This document shows, one piece after another, positions 7,058 through 17,040 of a stretch of 64,000 nt of DNA. Source of the stretch: a virus; IMG/VR virus record IMGVR_UViG_3300028299_000006, positions 1-64,000 of that record, one strand, 5' to 3'. A model generated the notes under the pieces. That model had not been told where the DNA came from and did no database searches. It saw nothing but the letters and a program-made list of their open reading frames with translations. The position numbers and the translations under genes were made by a program. Each line of letters opens with the position of its first letter. Positions within the stretch are counted from its first letter, which is position 1.

Positions 7058-10000
7058 TCATAACGTAACTCTTGATTTTTGTACAGAACTAATTGGGGTT
7101 ACTTGTATTGATGTGTTTAGTGTTGGTGTTGGTGGACTTGGTGGATTTACAGCTCTTAAACTACCCTTGTGAAAAGTTCCATTCATAAAAATGCCGTTCC
7201 TAAAATTTCCATCTAAAAATTCACCATCTATCCACAGTCCATTTAAAAATTCACCACTTTGAAATATTGATGAACCACTAATTAATATATCGGTATTTTC
7301 AGTACCAAATACTCCATTATAAAATGTGCTATTATTGAAAATGCCAGTAAAGAAATGTCCACCATAAAATTTACTATTTTTAAATGTGCCAAAATACCAA
7401 TGTGATTTATTGTTATTTACAACATCTAGTGTTATACCAGTTGATGTATAAAATTCTGAGTTATTAAAAGATCCATTCCACCATTCTGTTGTAGTTGATG
7501 ATGTTGATAGTGTGTTATATCCGAATCTAGATAAAGACTTAGACATAGAAGTAAATATACCATTTTCCCAAATACCACTCTTGAAATCACCACTTAGAAA
7601 TGTTCCGTTCCACCAGTTTCCATCAAATGTACCATTATAGAATTGACCATTTTTCCAATATCCACCATACATTTCACCATATAAGAATAATCCAGTTTCC
7701 CATATAGAATTTTTGAATTCACCATTATAAAAATTACCATTTTTCCATACCGTGACATTAAGATTATTTGGTAATATATTAATATGATTTAAGAAAACTT
7801 TTGATGTGTATCCTGTTATAGAAACATCATCACCAAATATACCATTATACCAATTTCCATTTCTCCAAACACCATTTAAGAATTTTGAATATTTTTTATT
7901 ATCATCTAAACTTTTAAACCTATCGTACGAGAATAATTCCTTTTTATCAATTAAATAACTATACCATCTACCATTTCTCCATATTCCATCATACCAAGTT
8001 CCAGAATACCATGATCCATTAATCCATTCTCCACAATACCAATCACCCATATACCAAACCAATCCATATTCGTTTTCACCAATAACAGCGTTTTTAAACG
8101 AAGCGTTAAACAACCACCCATATTTTATTTTTATTTTTTCAACGGTTAACCCATTAACTAATTTCATAGATTGTTCTAGATAATTAAGATCAATACTAAT
8201 CGTATGACCACTAACCATTGTATCTGAAATTAATATATTACTAGGTAATATCGGTAAAGGCATTTTGGTATGTTTATCTATACCAATATCAATCAATTCT
8301 ACGGGTCTTAGTGTTAAATTTTCATCGTTATAATATAAAATATCATTAGTAAAACCAGATGATAGATATGTGTTTCCAGAATATCTTTCATTGTATAGTT
8401 TTAATATAAATCTATTCCTATTATCTGGATATATTGTGCCAGTTGTATACTCCATTATTCTAGAATCCTTACTCAAAATTTCAGAATACGCTTTACATAT
8501 TCTTTTAATTTCTTCATTATCTTTTTTATTATAGTAATCATTAGTTGATCCACTATAAATATCAATATTTCTATAGACATCATATAATGTCTCGGACATA
8601 CCACTTAATGAGTATAATGATTTTATAGATGTAACCCTAGTTGTTAATCCTGTTGGGTGTTCTATGGTTATATAATCACAACCTTTATCTATTATAAATG
8701 CTTTATAGTTAGTGTTAATGCCAACTAGTGTGTGATTATAGAAATTATTTAAATCACTAACTGATGTTGGTGTTATCTTTATTGGACTATCTAAATCTGT
8801 TGTTGTTTGTGGATATGATGAATCATCCAATAAATATGTATACGCGGATGTAAAATTTGTAATTGTAAATCCAGAATATAAAATAAAATCAGAATTAAAT
8901 ACGGTACTATTTATAGAGTTAAGATGTTCATATAATTTATAATCAATATAATAGTTATTAGAATCAAATGTCTGCGCAGTTGTGTCCATATAGAATGTAA
9001 TAGAATCATAATCAATATATCTATCAAATTTAGATTTTTTAGCTGAAATATTTATTGGAAATGTTGTACCAGTTATAGTATAAAATTTTCCATAAAAGTG
9101 GTTGTTTAATATATCTATAGATGTAGGCCAATCAGCGGATGATAATTTATTCAAATTTTCTATTCTTAAATATGTCATACCAGAATCACTATTATATCCA
9201 TCTAAAATATAATTAGGAATATATTCATTTAATTCAATATAATTACCATATATACTTTTTATTTTTGAATTAAAGAATACATTTATAGTTTCACCACTAG
9301 TTATACCAGTCATAGTTATGTATAGATAATCATTAGGATCACAATTACTAGTGAATGTTGAATTAGTTTCTAGTTGTGTTGTACCACTATACCATGTCGT
9401 GCCTGTAAAATTACTAGTGTTATAATTAACAAATCCATCAACAGTAAATGATTCATAATTATCACGATAATAAATTGTTATACCAGTAGATGGGGCGTTA
9501 GTAAATGTTATATCATTATAAAAACTATCATTATTTTTATTCAGTTTTCTAGCGAAATCATAATCAGTGAACCATAATTTTGGTATTTCTAAATATGATG
9601 TTCCTGTATTATTTATATTATACTTAAATATATGTTTTATTATAAATGTATGTCCAGTATCAAAATATTTTACATCATCTGATATTGGAAAAGTATCACC
9701 AGTATTTCTTAAAAAGAATTCTATATTTGTATTATTATCCAATCTAGCATGAACCCCATATCTATAAGAAGTTCCAGTTGTTGATAGATCATCTGTTCTT
9801 GTTAAATTTCCACCTATATCAAAAGAATAGATATCATTTTCTGTTTTGTCGTCTTGATTAATAAGAATTATACGATGTGTAGATTTTAATGGTATATTAT
9901 TTAGTTGTGTTATTTTTTGTGTTATATCAATATTATCTGCACTATATGTATCAACATAAGTAAAATTATTCATAAATTCATTTATAACATCATATTCGTT

Positions 10001-10249
10001 ATACATAAATTTTAGATATTCATTTCCACCAACCATTATACTTCTATTATAAATATCTCTTATATCTAATACATATTGATAACATACACCAGATACACAT
10101 TGTTGATACTTAAAATAAGTATCCTCTAGATTGTGTATAGTTGGACTATCTCTATATTTATCTAATCTATTGACCTTTTCCCATGTAACACCTGAAGTAT
10201 GACCAGTATTTAAAAACCAATCAAATTTATAATTCCACAAATCACCCAT
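7058..10249 (-). CDS. Giant tail fibre or baseplate protein with WxNGxF beta-repeats
   Basis: A 1063-residue protein, the largest here. The first 680 residues are rich in Thr, Tyr, Asn and Asp with many TGT/SGT turns, typical of trimeric fibre beta-structure. From about residue 710 to 1030 it has repeats such as NGNFYNGEF, KNGQFYNGTF and NGIFMNGTF (W/F-x-N/S-G-x-F/W about every 9-11 residues), resembling MORN-type or pentapeptide-like beta-solenoids. A Pro/Thr-rich tail follows. The likely role is host recognition or a tail appendage. Exact orthology is unknown. It has its own late-type promoter box and no overlap with neighbours. Confidence 0.75.
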   Translation of the reverse strand: MGDLWNYKFDWFLNTGHTSGVTWEKVNRLDKYRDSPTIHNLEDTYFKYQQCVSGVCYQYVLDIRDIYNRSIMVGGNEYLKFMYNEYDVINEFMNNFTYVDTYSADNIDITQKITQLNNIPLKSTHRIILINQDDKTENDIYSFDIGGNLTRTDDLSTTGTSYRYGVHARLDNNTNIEFFLRNTGDTFPISDDVKYFDTGHTFIIKHIFKYNINNTGTSYLEIPKLWFTDYDFARKLNKNNDSFYNDITFTNAPSTGITIYYRDNYESFTVDGFVNYNTSNFTGTTWYSGTTQLETNSTFTSNCDPNDYLYITMTGITSGETINVFFNSKIKSIYGNYIELNEYIPNYILDGYNSDSGMTYLRIENLNKLSSADWPTSIDILNNHFYGKFYTITGTTFPINISAKKSKFDRYIDYDSITFYMDTTAQTFDSNNYYIDYKLYEHLNSINSTVFNSDFILYSGFTITNFTSAYTYLLDDSSYPQTTTDLDSPIKITPTSVSDLNNFYNHTLVGINTNYKAFIIDKGCDYITIEHPTGLTTRVTSIKSLYSLSGMSETLYDVYRNIDIYSGSTNDYYNKKDNEEIKRICKAYSEILSKDSRIMEYTTGTIYPDNRNRFILKLYNERYSGNTYLSSGFTNDILYYNDENLTLRPVELIDIGIDKHTKMPLPILPSNILISDTMVSGHTISIDLNYLEQSMKLVNGLTVEKIKIKYGWLFNASFKNAVIGENEYGLVWYMGDWYCGEWINGSWYSGTWYDGIWRNGRWYSYLIDKKELFSYDRFKSLDDNKKYSKFLNGVWRNGNWYNGIFGDDVSITGYTSKVFLNHINILPNNLNVTVWKNGNFYNGEFKNSIWETGLFLYGEMYGGYWKNGQFYNGTFDGNWWNGTFLSGDFKSGIWENGIFTSMSKSLSRFGYNTLSTSSTTTEWWNGSFNNSEFYTSTGITLDVVNNNKSHWYFGTFKNSKFYGGHFFTGIFNNSTFYNGVFGTENTDILISGSSIFQSGEFLNGLWIDGEFLDGNFRNGIFMNGTFHKGSLRAVNPPSPPTPTLNTSIQVTPISSVQKSRVTL

Positions 10250-10266
10250 TTGATGCTTTAGTATTT

Positions 10267-10286
10267 TTATTTATATATAAAAAATA
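10267..10286 (-). promoter_or_regulatory. Late-type promoter-like box
   Basis: The minus strand reads TTTTTTATATATAAATA about 20 bases before the tail protein start at 10249. A second AATATATAAA on the plus strand (about 10303-10312) precedes the PAS gene, giving divergent promoters. Confidence 0.5.
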
Positions 10287-10332
10287 ATGATTTGAAAATA
10301 TTAATATATAAACAAAAATATATAACTATTTT

Positions 10333-11190
10333 ATGAAGTTATTCCATTCAAATTATAATCCTGATCCAATAGATTTTGATACACTAAATTTAACAGAGTG
10401 TATTGAGATAATTAGAAAATATGTTATCTCTGATTATGATTTAACAGATCAAACAATCGAATTGAAAATAATAAAATCTAGATTAGAAAAAATAAACAAA
10501 AGGTTTTATGAACTTTTTGATAATTTACATATGGCTTCTGTTATTATTGAACATAGGGATGATAACTTTATTATGTTACAATTTAATAAAAAATCTAGAG
10601 AATTAGATAAATTAACAGATGATGCAATAGGAAAATCATTGAAAGAAATATATCCTAGTATAGAGGATTTTCACATATTAAAAGTTTTTAAAAGGGTTTC
10701 CGAAACTGGTATACCAGAAAAACACACTGGAAAATATATTTATGATGGAACTAGAGAAGGATATAGAAATAGTTATATCTATAGATTGAATGATTATAGT
10801 GATAGAACAGAAATAGCGTCAATGTATGAAGATTTTACCCATATTAAAGATACATATGACGCGTTTTATACTATATTTAATATGTCTCTGTGTCCGATGT
10901 GTATCCTAGATAAAAATTATGTTATATATGATGTAAACGAAAGTTTTTGTAAATATGTTAAATATGAAAGGAATGAATTAATTGATAATTCTGTGTTTAG
11001 AAAAAATATTATTTATGATTTAGAAGAAGATTTTTTAAAAGAATTAAGTGGAACTAATGAAGTAAAAGAGTATAATGTGACAGGGGTATCAAAAAATAAT
11101 GATTTCTTACAAGCGGTATTATCCGCACAGTATATAACAATTGAAGGTAATAAGTATCTATTAACAGCTATAAGACCAATTCATAAATAA
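10333..11190 (+). CDS. PAS-domain protein without an output domain
   Basis: A 285-residue protein. After an N-terminal helical segment there are two regions resembling PAS folds (about residues 60-160 and 170-285), the second with the typical CILDKNYVIYDVNESFCKY and YERNELIDNSVF sequences. No histidine kinase, cyclase or HTH domain follows. PAS domains bind ligands or mediate protein contacts. In a phage this protein may interfere with a host signalling protein or partner the CheY-like receiver at 17746 (inference). Confidence 0.7.
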   Translation: MKLFHSNYNPDPIDFDTLNLTECIEIIRKYVISDYDLTDQTIELKIIKSRLEKINKRFYELFDNLHMASVIIEHRDDNFIMLQFNKKSRELDKLTDDAIGKSLKEIYPSIEDFHILKVFKRVSETGIPEKHTGKYIYDGTREGYRNSYIYRLNDYSDRTEIASMYEDFTHIKDTYDAFYTIFNMSLCPMCILDKNYVIYDVNESFCKYVKYERNELIDNSVFRKNIIYDLEEDFLKELSGTNEVKEYNVTGVSKNNDFLQAVLSAQYITIEGNKYLLTAIRPIHK

Positions 11191-11238
11191 ACTTAATTTA
11201 ATTTTTTACATATAATAAAAAAATAATTATGTCCAATA

Positions 11239-11433
11239 ATGCATGATTTACGGAATACACCAAGAAGAGAAAGAAAAATTAATATAAGAGGATTTTTTAA
11301 AAAATTAAAATGGAAACATTTAATATATTTATTAATAATTATTATCTTATTCTTTCCAACAGTTTCTGGTACAATAATAGGTAATTGGATTGTTGATTTT
11401 TTAGGAACTATAATTAGTATAATAAATGGATAA
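11239..11433 (+). CDS. Small single-pass membrane protein
   Basis: A 64-residue protein: a basic N-terminal third (RNTPRRERK, KKLKWKH), then a hydrophobic helix (residues 29-46) and a second weaker hydrophobic stretch. The last codons overlap the next start (ATGGATAA), so the two are coupled. Unrecognised. Confidence 0.6.
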   Translation: MHDLRNTPRRERKINIRGFFKKLKWKHLIYLLIIIILFFPTVSGTIIGNWIVDFLGTIISIING

Positions 11434-11620
11434 AGAATTTTATTTAGATAACATCAAGGTATTGGATTGGTTAACAAACGATGAATACCAAACTATTCGT
11501 TTTAAAAATAGAATAGAATATAGACATAATGGTAAATTAGATCGTGATGACGGGCCCGCGATAGAATACTTTGATGGAACTGAAGAATATTATAAAAATG
11601 GTGAAAAATACGAGAAATAA
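11426..11620 (+). CDS. Protein with HRxDGPA-type repeat
   Basis: A 64-residue protein whose second half reads YRHNGKLDRDDGPAIEYFDG and then YYKNGEKY. This is the HNGKLHRxDGPAIxxxDG repeat found in many phage and bacterial proteins (MORN-like, function unknown). Only one to one-and-a-half repeats are present. It is coupled to the membrane protein upstream. Confidence 0.65.
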   Translation: MDKEFYLDNIKVLDWLTNDEYQTIRFKNRIEYRHNGKLDRDDGPAIEYFDGTEEYYKNGEKYEK

Positions 11621-11621
11621 T

Positions 11622-11894
11622 TTACTTTTTATAAATCACACAATATGGATCGTTATTACTCAATTGAATAATTTTTCTAAACGCTTCTCTGATATTACCA
11701 TCAACAACTAATGGGTTATCCATAGATATGACCTTTTTCATCATCTTATAATTTATTTCATATGGATCACCTTTATAAACTATCTTATCAGTTTTTAATT
11801 CAAAAATCATATTTAATATTTCTTCATTTAGAGATTGTTGACTTTTAAAGCTTCTATATGTGATTTTTTCTTTAAGATCTAACTCCACTATCAT
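11622..11894 (-). CDS. Hypothetical protein
   Basis: A 90-residue soluble protein of no recognised family. It converges on the preceding plus-strand gene with one base between. Confidence 0.6.
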   Translation of the reverse strand: MIVELDLKEKITYRSFKSQQSLNEEILNMIFELKTDKIVYKGDPYEINYKMMKKVISMDNPLVVDGNIREAFRKIIQLSNNDPYCVIYKK

Positions 11895-12027
11895 TTGTTT
11901 ATTTTGAATTTTTATATCTTTTTTTATTAAAAGTTTTAAAGAAAAAATGATATTTATATTTTTATATATAAAAATTACAACTTAATAATTTTATTTTATT
12001 ATAAAATACAAAAAAGTAGAAAAAGAT

Positions 12028-12552
12028 ATGAAAAGAGTTAAAAATTTTACAGAATTTCTAAAAGAATCAAATATTTTCCCACAAGACGATATGCCACAAA
12101 CCGAAATTCCACAGGGTGAAATGGATGATGAGTTTATTCAAAACGAATATCCACAAGACGAATTTATTCCAAATAGGGAAGAATCAGAAGATGAGGAAAA
12201 AGAAGAAATGGTAGAAATAACATATAATAAAACCACAGATTCTTGGAATGTTGATAGAGAACTAGACGAACCTACTGATATTGATGAATTCACAGAGTGG
12301 TTTAATAGTATTGATGAAGAAGAAACAACGGTATCTATGACAGAAAATGATGAAAGAGATGAAGTTACTTTCTTTATTCCAGAATATCTATATGTTGAAT
12401 ATCTAGAAGGTGTTGGAGGAACAAAAGCTCCTGATTACGATGTTGATAATGATACAGGAGAGATTATTGATTATGATAACGATGATGATATTGAAAATAT
12501 AGGTGGTGATCTTAATTTTGATAATCTTGATGATGACGAAGATGATATTTAA
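12028..12552 (+). CDS. Very acidic protein with putative capsid-targeting N-terminus
   Basis: A 174-residue protein rich in Asp and Glu. The start (MKRVKNFTEFLKES) resembles the shared leader peptide and is its only basic segment. Repeats of the type PQxE/DE (PQTEIPQGEMDDEF, PQDEFIP) follow, and the end is almost purely acidic. Composition suits a scaffold-like or internal head protein (inference). It overlaps the convergent Nudix gene by four bases. Confidence 0.7.
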   Translation: MKRVKNFTEFLKESNIFPQDDMPQTEIPQGEMDDEFIQNEYPQDEFIPNREESEDEEKEEMVEITYNKTTDSWNVDRELDEPTDIDEFTEWFNSIDEEETTVSMTENDERDEVTFFIPEYLYVEYLEGVGGTKAPDYDVDNDTGEIIDYDNDDDIENIGGDLNFDNLDDDEDDI

Positions 12553-13025
12553 ATATGATCTAGTACACTAATAAGTCTAGGTTTTATTCTTTCTTTTGCT
12601 TGTTCCTTTGTTATGAAACCAGCCCAATCTATTTCATTTTTTTGGAGTTTCTTTCTTTTTAATATTAATCTACCTTCGAATAATTTTTCAAATGATTCAT
12701 TGGTTAAATTAACAACATAGAAATAAGCTATTTTTATTTTTCCAATTTCTTCGTTAACTATTCTATAAAGATTTCTTTCGGATAATAATGATTCATCCAT
12801 ATTTATTCCAATTTCCTCTTCAACTTCTCTTATAGCGGCTTCTCTTATAGTTTCACCAATATCTATATGTCCTTTTGGATAAGAGAAAGCACCATACCAT
12901 CTTTCTCTATATGGATGTATTAATAATATCATTTTGTTATATATGAAAACAACACCAGAAGTAATTTCTGTTTTTTTCTTTTTGAATTCTCTATAATCTA
13001 AAATTTCTTCAGTCTCATCAAACAT
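12549..13025 (-). CDS. Nudix hydrolase
   Basis: A 158-residue protein with a complete Nudix box starting near residue 52: G-x5-E-x7-REVEEEIGI. Nudix enzymes hydrolyse nucleoside diphosphate derivatives (NAD(H), NADH-capped RNA, ADP-ribose, ApnA or oxidised dNTPs). The substrate cannot be read from the sequence. Phage Nudix proteins such as T4 NudE show a comparable layout. Confidence 0.9.
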   Translation of the reverse strand: MFDETEEILDYREFKKKKTEITSGVVFIYNKMILLIHPYRERWYGAFSYPKGHIDIGETIREAAIREVEEEIGINMDESLLSERNLYRIVNEEIGKIKIAYFYVVNLTNESFEKLFEGRLILKRKKLQKNEIDWAGFITKEQAKERIKPRLISVLDHI

Positions 13026-13030
13026 TTTTA

Positions 13031-13219
13031 TTATTGTGTTTCTTCTGTATCTCCCTGATCTTGATCTAGAAATTTTCTTTTTTTCTTTTCAATCTCATCA
13101 CGGATTATTGCTGCACCCTCATATTTTTCTGATTCTACTTGAATGAACATTAATTTTTTCAAAATATCAATGTCTAAATCTTCTAAATCTTTTCTATTAA
13201 ATCTAACGAAACTTTCCAT
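13031..13219 (-). CDS. UVR-motif-like small protein
   Basis: A 62-residue protein with a segment LKKLMFIQVESEKYEGAAII and then RDEIEKK, close to the UVR motif (L-x2-M-x-A-x3-Y/E-x-A-A-x-I-R-D-x-I) of UvrB, UvrC and McsA. In those proteins the motif mediates protein contacts. Partner and role here are unknown. Confidence 0.6.
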   Translation of the reverse strand: MESFVRFNRKDLEDLDIDILKKLMFIQVESEKYEGAAIIRDEIEKKKRKFLDQDQGDTEETQ

Positions 13220-13221
13220 AA

Positions 13222-13518
13222 TTAGTCCTTTATTATAAATTTTTCTTCATCATCTAAGTCTTCTATAACATCCGCGTCCAAATATTCACCAGTTATTTTA
13301 TAATATAAATCAATGTAGTCATCATCATCCAATTCTTTACCAATTAATTTCTCAACATAGTCAATAATATCTTTGGTATTTATTGGCTTTTTTAGAGTTT
13401 TGAAATATTGATACGCCTGATCAATAAATTTGTTTATATTTTCATCACCTTCTTCTTTTACCACACCTTCATTTACTGGATTATGTAAAAATTTTTTATA
13501 TTTTAATAAATTTGACAT
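13222..13518 (-). CDS. Hypothetical protein with putative capsid-targeting N-terminus
   Basis: I place the start at 13518 (MSNLLKYKKFLHNPVNEG) rather than at the upstream in-frame ATG at 13563, because a late-type TATATATA box lies between the two at 13540-13552 and the shorter form begins with the shared leader peptide. The 98-residue product is acidic and unrecognised. Confidence 0.65.
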   Translation of the reverse strand: MSNLLKYKKFLHNPVNEGVVKEEGDENINKFIDQAYQYFKTLKKPINTKDIIDYVEKLIGKELDDDDYIDLYYKITGEYLDADVIEDLDDEEKFIIKD

Positions 13519-13555
13519 TTTACATTTCTTATTTTTTTGTATATATAAAAAATTT

Positions 13556-14335
13556 TCATTCAAAAATTACCTCTATTTCTTGGTGACAGGAGATGTTTTC
13601 AAATCCATCTATATTACTCATTGATATAATTTTACCATCTAGATATTGTTCATTTATAAATTCTTGACTAACATCACCAAAAACATTGTTATTAAAATTT
13701 TGAACTTTATTTACAGGGTTATTCATTATTATAGATTTTTGATACATAACCATAAATGGTTTTCTAATTGGGTTTGCTGCTAGTCCACCCTCTAGTGAAT
13801 TTGGATTACTATATCCATTTAATCTTAACATATCTATGATATCTGATGTTCTAACTATATGGCCATCAACAGACATAGGATAACCAAAATCACCTTCTTT
13901 TCCAACCCAAGGTAATATACACTCATCAATAAGTTCTGGTTTTCTTTGTTGAATTTTAGCTGGATAACAATATGTTAAATTTGGATGAAGTCTTAATGAT
14001 AAACACACTACAGAATCGTTTTCTAATAATTTGAATTCATTGTCTTCTATTGAAAATGGTTCTTTGAAAATGTTATCATCCACAAAAAATGTTGTATATT
14101 TTTTATTCTCATCTATTACAGATAATAAGTTATTTTTGAAGGATTCTTCTTTTATGTAATTGAATTCTGGATGTTTTTGTTTTGTTAATTCATATCCTCT
14201 TCTAAAGTTTTCATTAGAATAAGTATATAAAATACTTATTCTGAATTGATTACATTCCTTGAAATATTTTTTCATACTTCTTAGTAGTAACTCTAGCTGA
14301 CAAGCTCTGTCCTTACTGAAAATAGTTATATTCAT
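13556..14335 (-). CDS. Glycosyltransferase-like protein
   Basis: A 259-residue protein with N-terminal MNITIFSKDRACQLELLLRS, typical of GT-A type glycosyltransferases in phages, and a VDDNIF acidic motif near residue 90 that may bind the nucleotide sugar and metal. Its start overlaps the stop of the upstream GT25-like gene by one base. Together the pair may glycosylate DNA, virion proteins or host glycans. Confidence 0.65.
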   Translation of the reverse strand: MNITIFSKDRACQLELLLRSMKKYFKECNQFRISILYTYSNENFRRGYELTKQKHPEFNYIKEESFKNNLLSVIDENKKYTTFFVDDNIFKEPFSIEDNEFKLLENDSVVCLSLRLHPNLTYCYPAKIQQRKPELIDECILPWVGKEGDFGYPMSVDGHIVRTSDIIDMLRLNGYSNPNSLEGGLAANPIRKPFMVMYQKSIIMNNPVNKVQNFNNNVFGDVSQEFINEQYLDGKIISMSNIDGFENISCHQEIEVIFE

Positions 14336-14973
14336 TATTTAATATTATTTTTAAATCTATCAACGATATAATTTTGATTGACTTCTCTTTTTTCAATATC
14401 ACTATAGTCGTTTCTTTGAGTTGTCATCATTGGATTAACCATAAAACAAGGATATTTACTTTGAATATGTTGAGCGAAAAACACATCTAGAATATCATCA
14501 TATTTTGAAATTCTTTCTAATCCCTCGTATTTTCTTATAAACGCTTCATAAACAGAATTATGATACGCCATAGAATGAACCGCGAATGAATTTTTTAATA
14601 ATATTAGATTTGGTTTTATTTTTATTAATTTATTGTGTGTGTTCGCACCTAAATAAAACAGTACCCATTTCATATCACCCAATTGTGATAAGGATGTTTT
14701 TAAGACCTCATTTGGATTATCAACAATAAACTGAACATCATCTTCAAAAACTAGAACATTATCCAATTTATTTTTCTTCGCGTATTTAACAATTTCTAGA
14801 TTTGATTTTATTATACCAATTCTACCATCATCCGATTTAATCGCAGAAAACCGTTCAACCTGGTCTAATATATCTATTTTATCAAATTCTTTTTGACATA
14901 CTTCCCATCTATCTGTTCTATGGTCTAAATTTATGCAGAATATTTTATTGAAAAAACTAAAAGGATTGTCCAT
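14335..14973 (-). CDS. GT25-family glycosyltransferase
   Basis: A 212-residue protein with the GT25 (LPS-type galactosyltransferase) hallmarks FCINLDHRTDRW at the start and VLVFEDDVQF near residue 75 (metal-binding DD). It is coupled to the second glycosyltransferase downstream. The acceptor is unknown. Confidence 0.75.
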   Translation of the reverse strand: MDNPFSFFNKIFCINLDHRTDRWEVCQKEFDKIDILDQVERFSAIKSDDGRIGIIKSNLEIVKYAKKNKLDNVLVFEDDVQFIVDNPNEVLKTSLSQLGDMKWVLFYLGANTHNKLIKIKPNLILLKNSFAVHSMAYHNSVYEAFIRKYEGLERISKYDDILDVFFAQHIQSKYPCFMVNPMMTTQRNDYSDIEKREVNQNYIVDRFKNNIK

Positions 14974-15022
14974 AATGATTTCTTTTTTTTATAATATATT
15001 TTTAAAAAAAGTAAATGTTTAA

Positions 15023-15036
15023 TTTAATATATAAAG
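15023..15036 (+). promoter_or_regulatory. Late-type promoter-like box
   Basis: TTTAATATATAAAG ends 15 bases before the ATG at 15052, as before other genes carrying the MKHIKLFEE-type leader peptide. Confidence 0.5.
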
Positions 15037-15051
15037 AAAATAAATAATATT

Positions 15052-15567
15052 ATGAAACATATAAAATTATTTGAAGAATTCAGACACATAAATTTTAGTG
15101 GAACAGACAAAGATAAGAAAGAACCATTTTTTAATAAACATAAAAAAGATTACAAAAATGAAAAAGAAAGAAAAGAAAGAAGAAAACTCCTGAAAGAATG
15201 TGGCATTGATGATATAGAATATTATGATAAGTTAATTAATAAACTATCAAATTTTGGATTATCTATTACAACACCCGAAATTATTGATTATTTTGGTTAT
15301 TTAAATAAAAATAATCAATATAGATCTAAGGTTTATTATGAATCTAATGTTAAATATGTTATAGATATATTTCCAACTTATGGTAGTGCATATGGCCCAA
15401 GTACACCAGTGGATGATGATGAAGATTCATGGGGAGAACACGATCATATTACTTTGAAAAAAGTTAAAATCACCAATCTATCTGATAATAAAAAAATAAA
15501 AACAGATTCTTTGTGGCAAGCTATTTATAAGATATTAGATATAGAAAAAGAAAAGAGAATAATATGA
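15052..15567 (+). CDS. Hypothetical protein with MKHIKLFEEF leader peptide
   Basis: A 171-residue protein, basic in its first third and acidic in the middle (VDDDEDSWGEHDH). The N-terminus MKHIKLFEEF is nearly identical to those of proteins starting at 28183, 47916 and 48507 although the remainders differ. Its stop overlaps the next start (ATGATAA). Confidence 0.75.
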   Translation: MKHIKLFEEFRHINFSGTDKDKKEPFFNKHKKDYKNEKERKERRKLLKECGIDDIEYYDKLINKLSNFGLSITTPEIIDYFGYLNKNNQYRSKVYYESNVKYVIDIFPTYGSAYGPSTPVDDDEDSWGEHDHITLKKVKITNLSDNKKIKTDSLWQAIYKILDIEKEKRII

Positions 15568-16229
15568 TAAAGAAATACAATCTGTTTATATTTGAAAGTT
15601 ATTTGGAAGATATTGAAAACATTCCAATGGTCGCGGACGCGGAAATATTGGAATCAATAGTTGTTGATTCTGATGAATTGATGCGTGATGTGAAAGCGAG
15701 TAAAGAATCGTTTGACGGTGAACCATTTAATTTTGATATTAGACAATTTGATGATGATTATACAATAGAACAATTAAGAAATAATCCAGATTTTAATGAT
15801 TCTTTATCACATAATGAAATGTTTATCAGTGAGTTATCAAATACTAGAGATTATGATACTTTTATAGATAATGATATAAAATATATGTTAATCCATAAAA
15901 GAGATGATAGAGATTTAGATAAATTAGAAAAATTAGGAGATCCATTATATATTATATTTCAAACAAAAGATCTTCATGGAGACTGGAAAAGAGACAATAT
16001 TAAAATTTATAAAATAGAAGGTAATTTCAATAATTTCTATAGAAAGTTGAGTTCCAAGACAATTGAACTCGTAAAAGGTGATAAGAAATATATCTATATA
16101 AGTAACGGTCAAAATTGGATACTTAGAAATATTGAAAATAAAGATGAAACATTTAAGGATGTTATGTCAAACGATGAAATTAAATTGAGACTAAAAGAAG
16201 GTGATGTTACTATTACTATAGTATCATAA
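15564..16229 (+). CDS. Hypothetical protein with putative capsid-targeting N-terminus
   Basis: A 221-residue protein, unrecognised. The start MIKKYNLFIFES fits the shared leader peptide. It is translationally coupled to the preceding gene with the same type of start. Confidence 0.7.
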   Translation: MIKKYNLFIFESYLEDIENIPMVADAEILESIVVDSDELMRDVKASKESFDGEPFNFDIRQFDDDYTIEQLRNNPDFNDSLSHNEMFISELSNTRDYDTFIDNDIKYMLIHKRDDRDLDKLEKLGDPLYIIFQTKDLHGDWKRDNIKIYKIEGNFNNFYRKLSSKTIELVKGDKKYIYISNGQNWILRNIENKDETFKDVMSNDEIKLRLKEGDVTITIVS

Positions 16230-16234
16230 TTGAA

Positions 16235-17029
16235 TTACCGTTGTTGTTCACTATCAACTTTTATAATGTTATCAGCTACTTCTTTTGGTGAATTTTTGGC
16301 AGCGAAACCTCTTCTTACAAAATCACTGAATGATTCTCTTCTCATATACCATTCCCAATAAGTTCTAGCGTTGGATGATGCACCTTTATATAATTCATCT
16401 CTTACCGCGTCTCTATATGATCTTAAATCACTTATTTTATTATCATGTTTTGATATTAATTCTAAAACTTCATTAGGTGATTTATCCTCATCATATAATT
16501 TTCTCAAATAAACATAAAATCTTGGTAACGCTATTTCTCTGTTCCAATATTCTTTTTTTCCATTAACATATAGGTTATCTCTAACTTCTTTTTTCCATCT
16601 TTCAAAATAATCACCAGCGTCTTTATTGGTATAAATATTTTTTATATTATTTAATATTGATATTTCTTCACTATCATCAGAATAATCATTGTTTTTTATG
16701 ACACTATTAAGAATGTATATACACAAATCAATTATTTTTGAACTAGATGGAATTTCTTTCACATCAACTCTATAATCACTTTTAGATGAAGATGATTGTA
16801 GATAGATATTTAATTTATTAAATTGTTTTCTTTCAAACATAGGCATTTCTATAACTAAAAATTTATTAGCGTGTAGGTTTATTGATGATATAAATACATA
16901 TTTTATTCTCTTTGAAACTGATTCTTTCGATCTACCAACATAATCCCAGAACATTTCATCTGATTGAGTATCACTTATTAGTTTATTTAAAATATTTTTA
17001 TTCTTCCTTAGTTTTATCTGCATAAACAT
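16235..17029 (-). CDS. Hypothetical protein
   Basis: A 264-residue protein of no recognised family. The C-terminal half (about residues 135-264) is charged and helical. It lies between a small minus-strand gene and a coupled plus-strand pair. Confidence 0.65.
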   Translation of the reverse strand: MFMQIKLRKNKNILNKLISDTQSDEMFWDYVGRSKESVSKRIKYVFISSINLHANKFLVIEMPMFERKQFNKLNIYLQSSSSKSDYRVDVKEIPSSSKIIDLCIYILNSVIKNNDYSDDSEEISILNNIKNIYTNKDAGDYFERWKKEVRDNLYVNGKKEYWNREIALPRFYVYLRKLYDEDKSPNEVLELISKHDNKISDLRSYRDAVRDELYKGASSNARTYWEWYMRRESFSDFVRRGFAAKNSPKEVADNIIKVDSEQQR

Positions 17030-17040
17030 ATATAGTAAAA

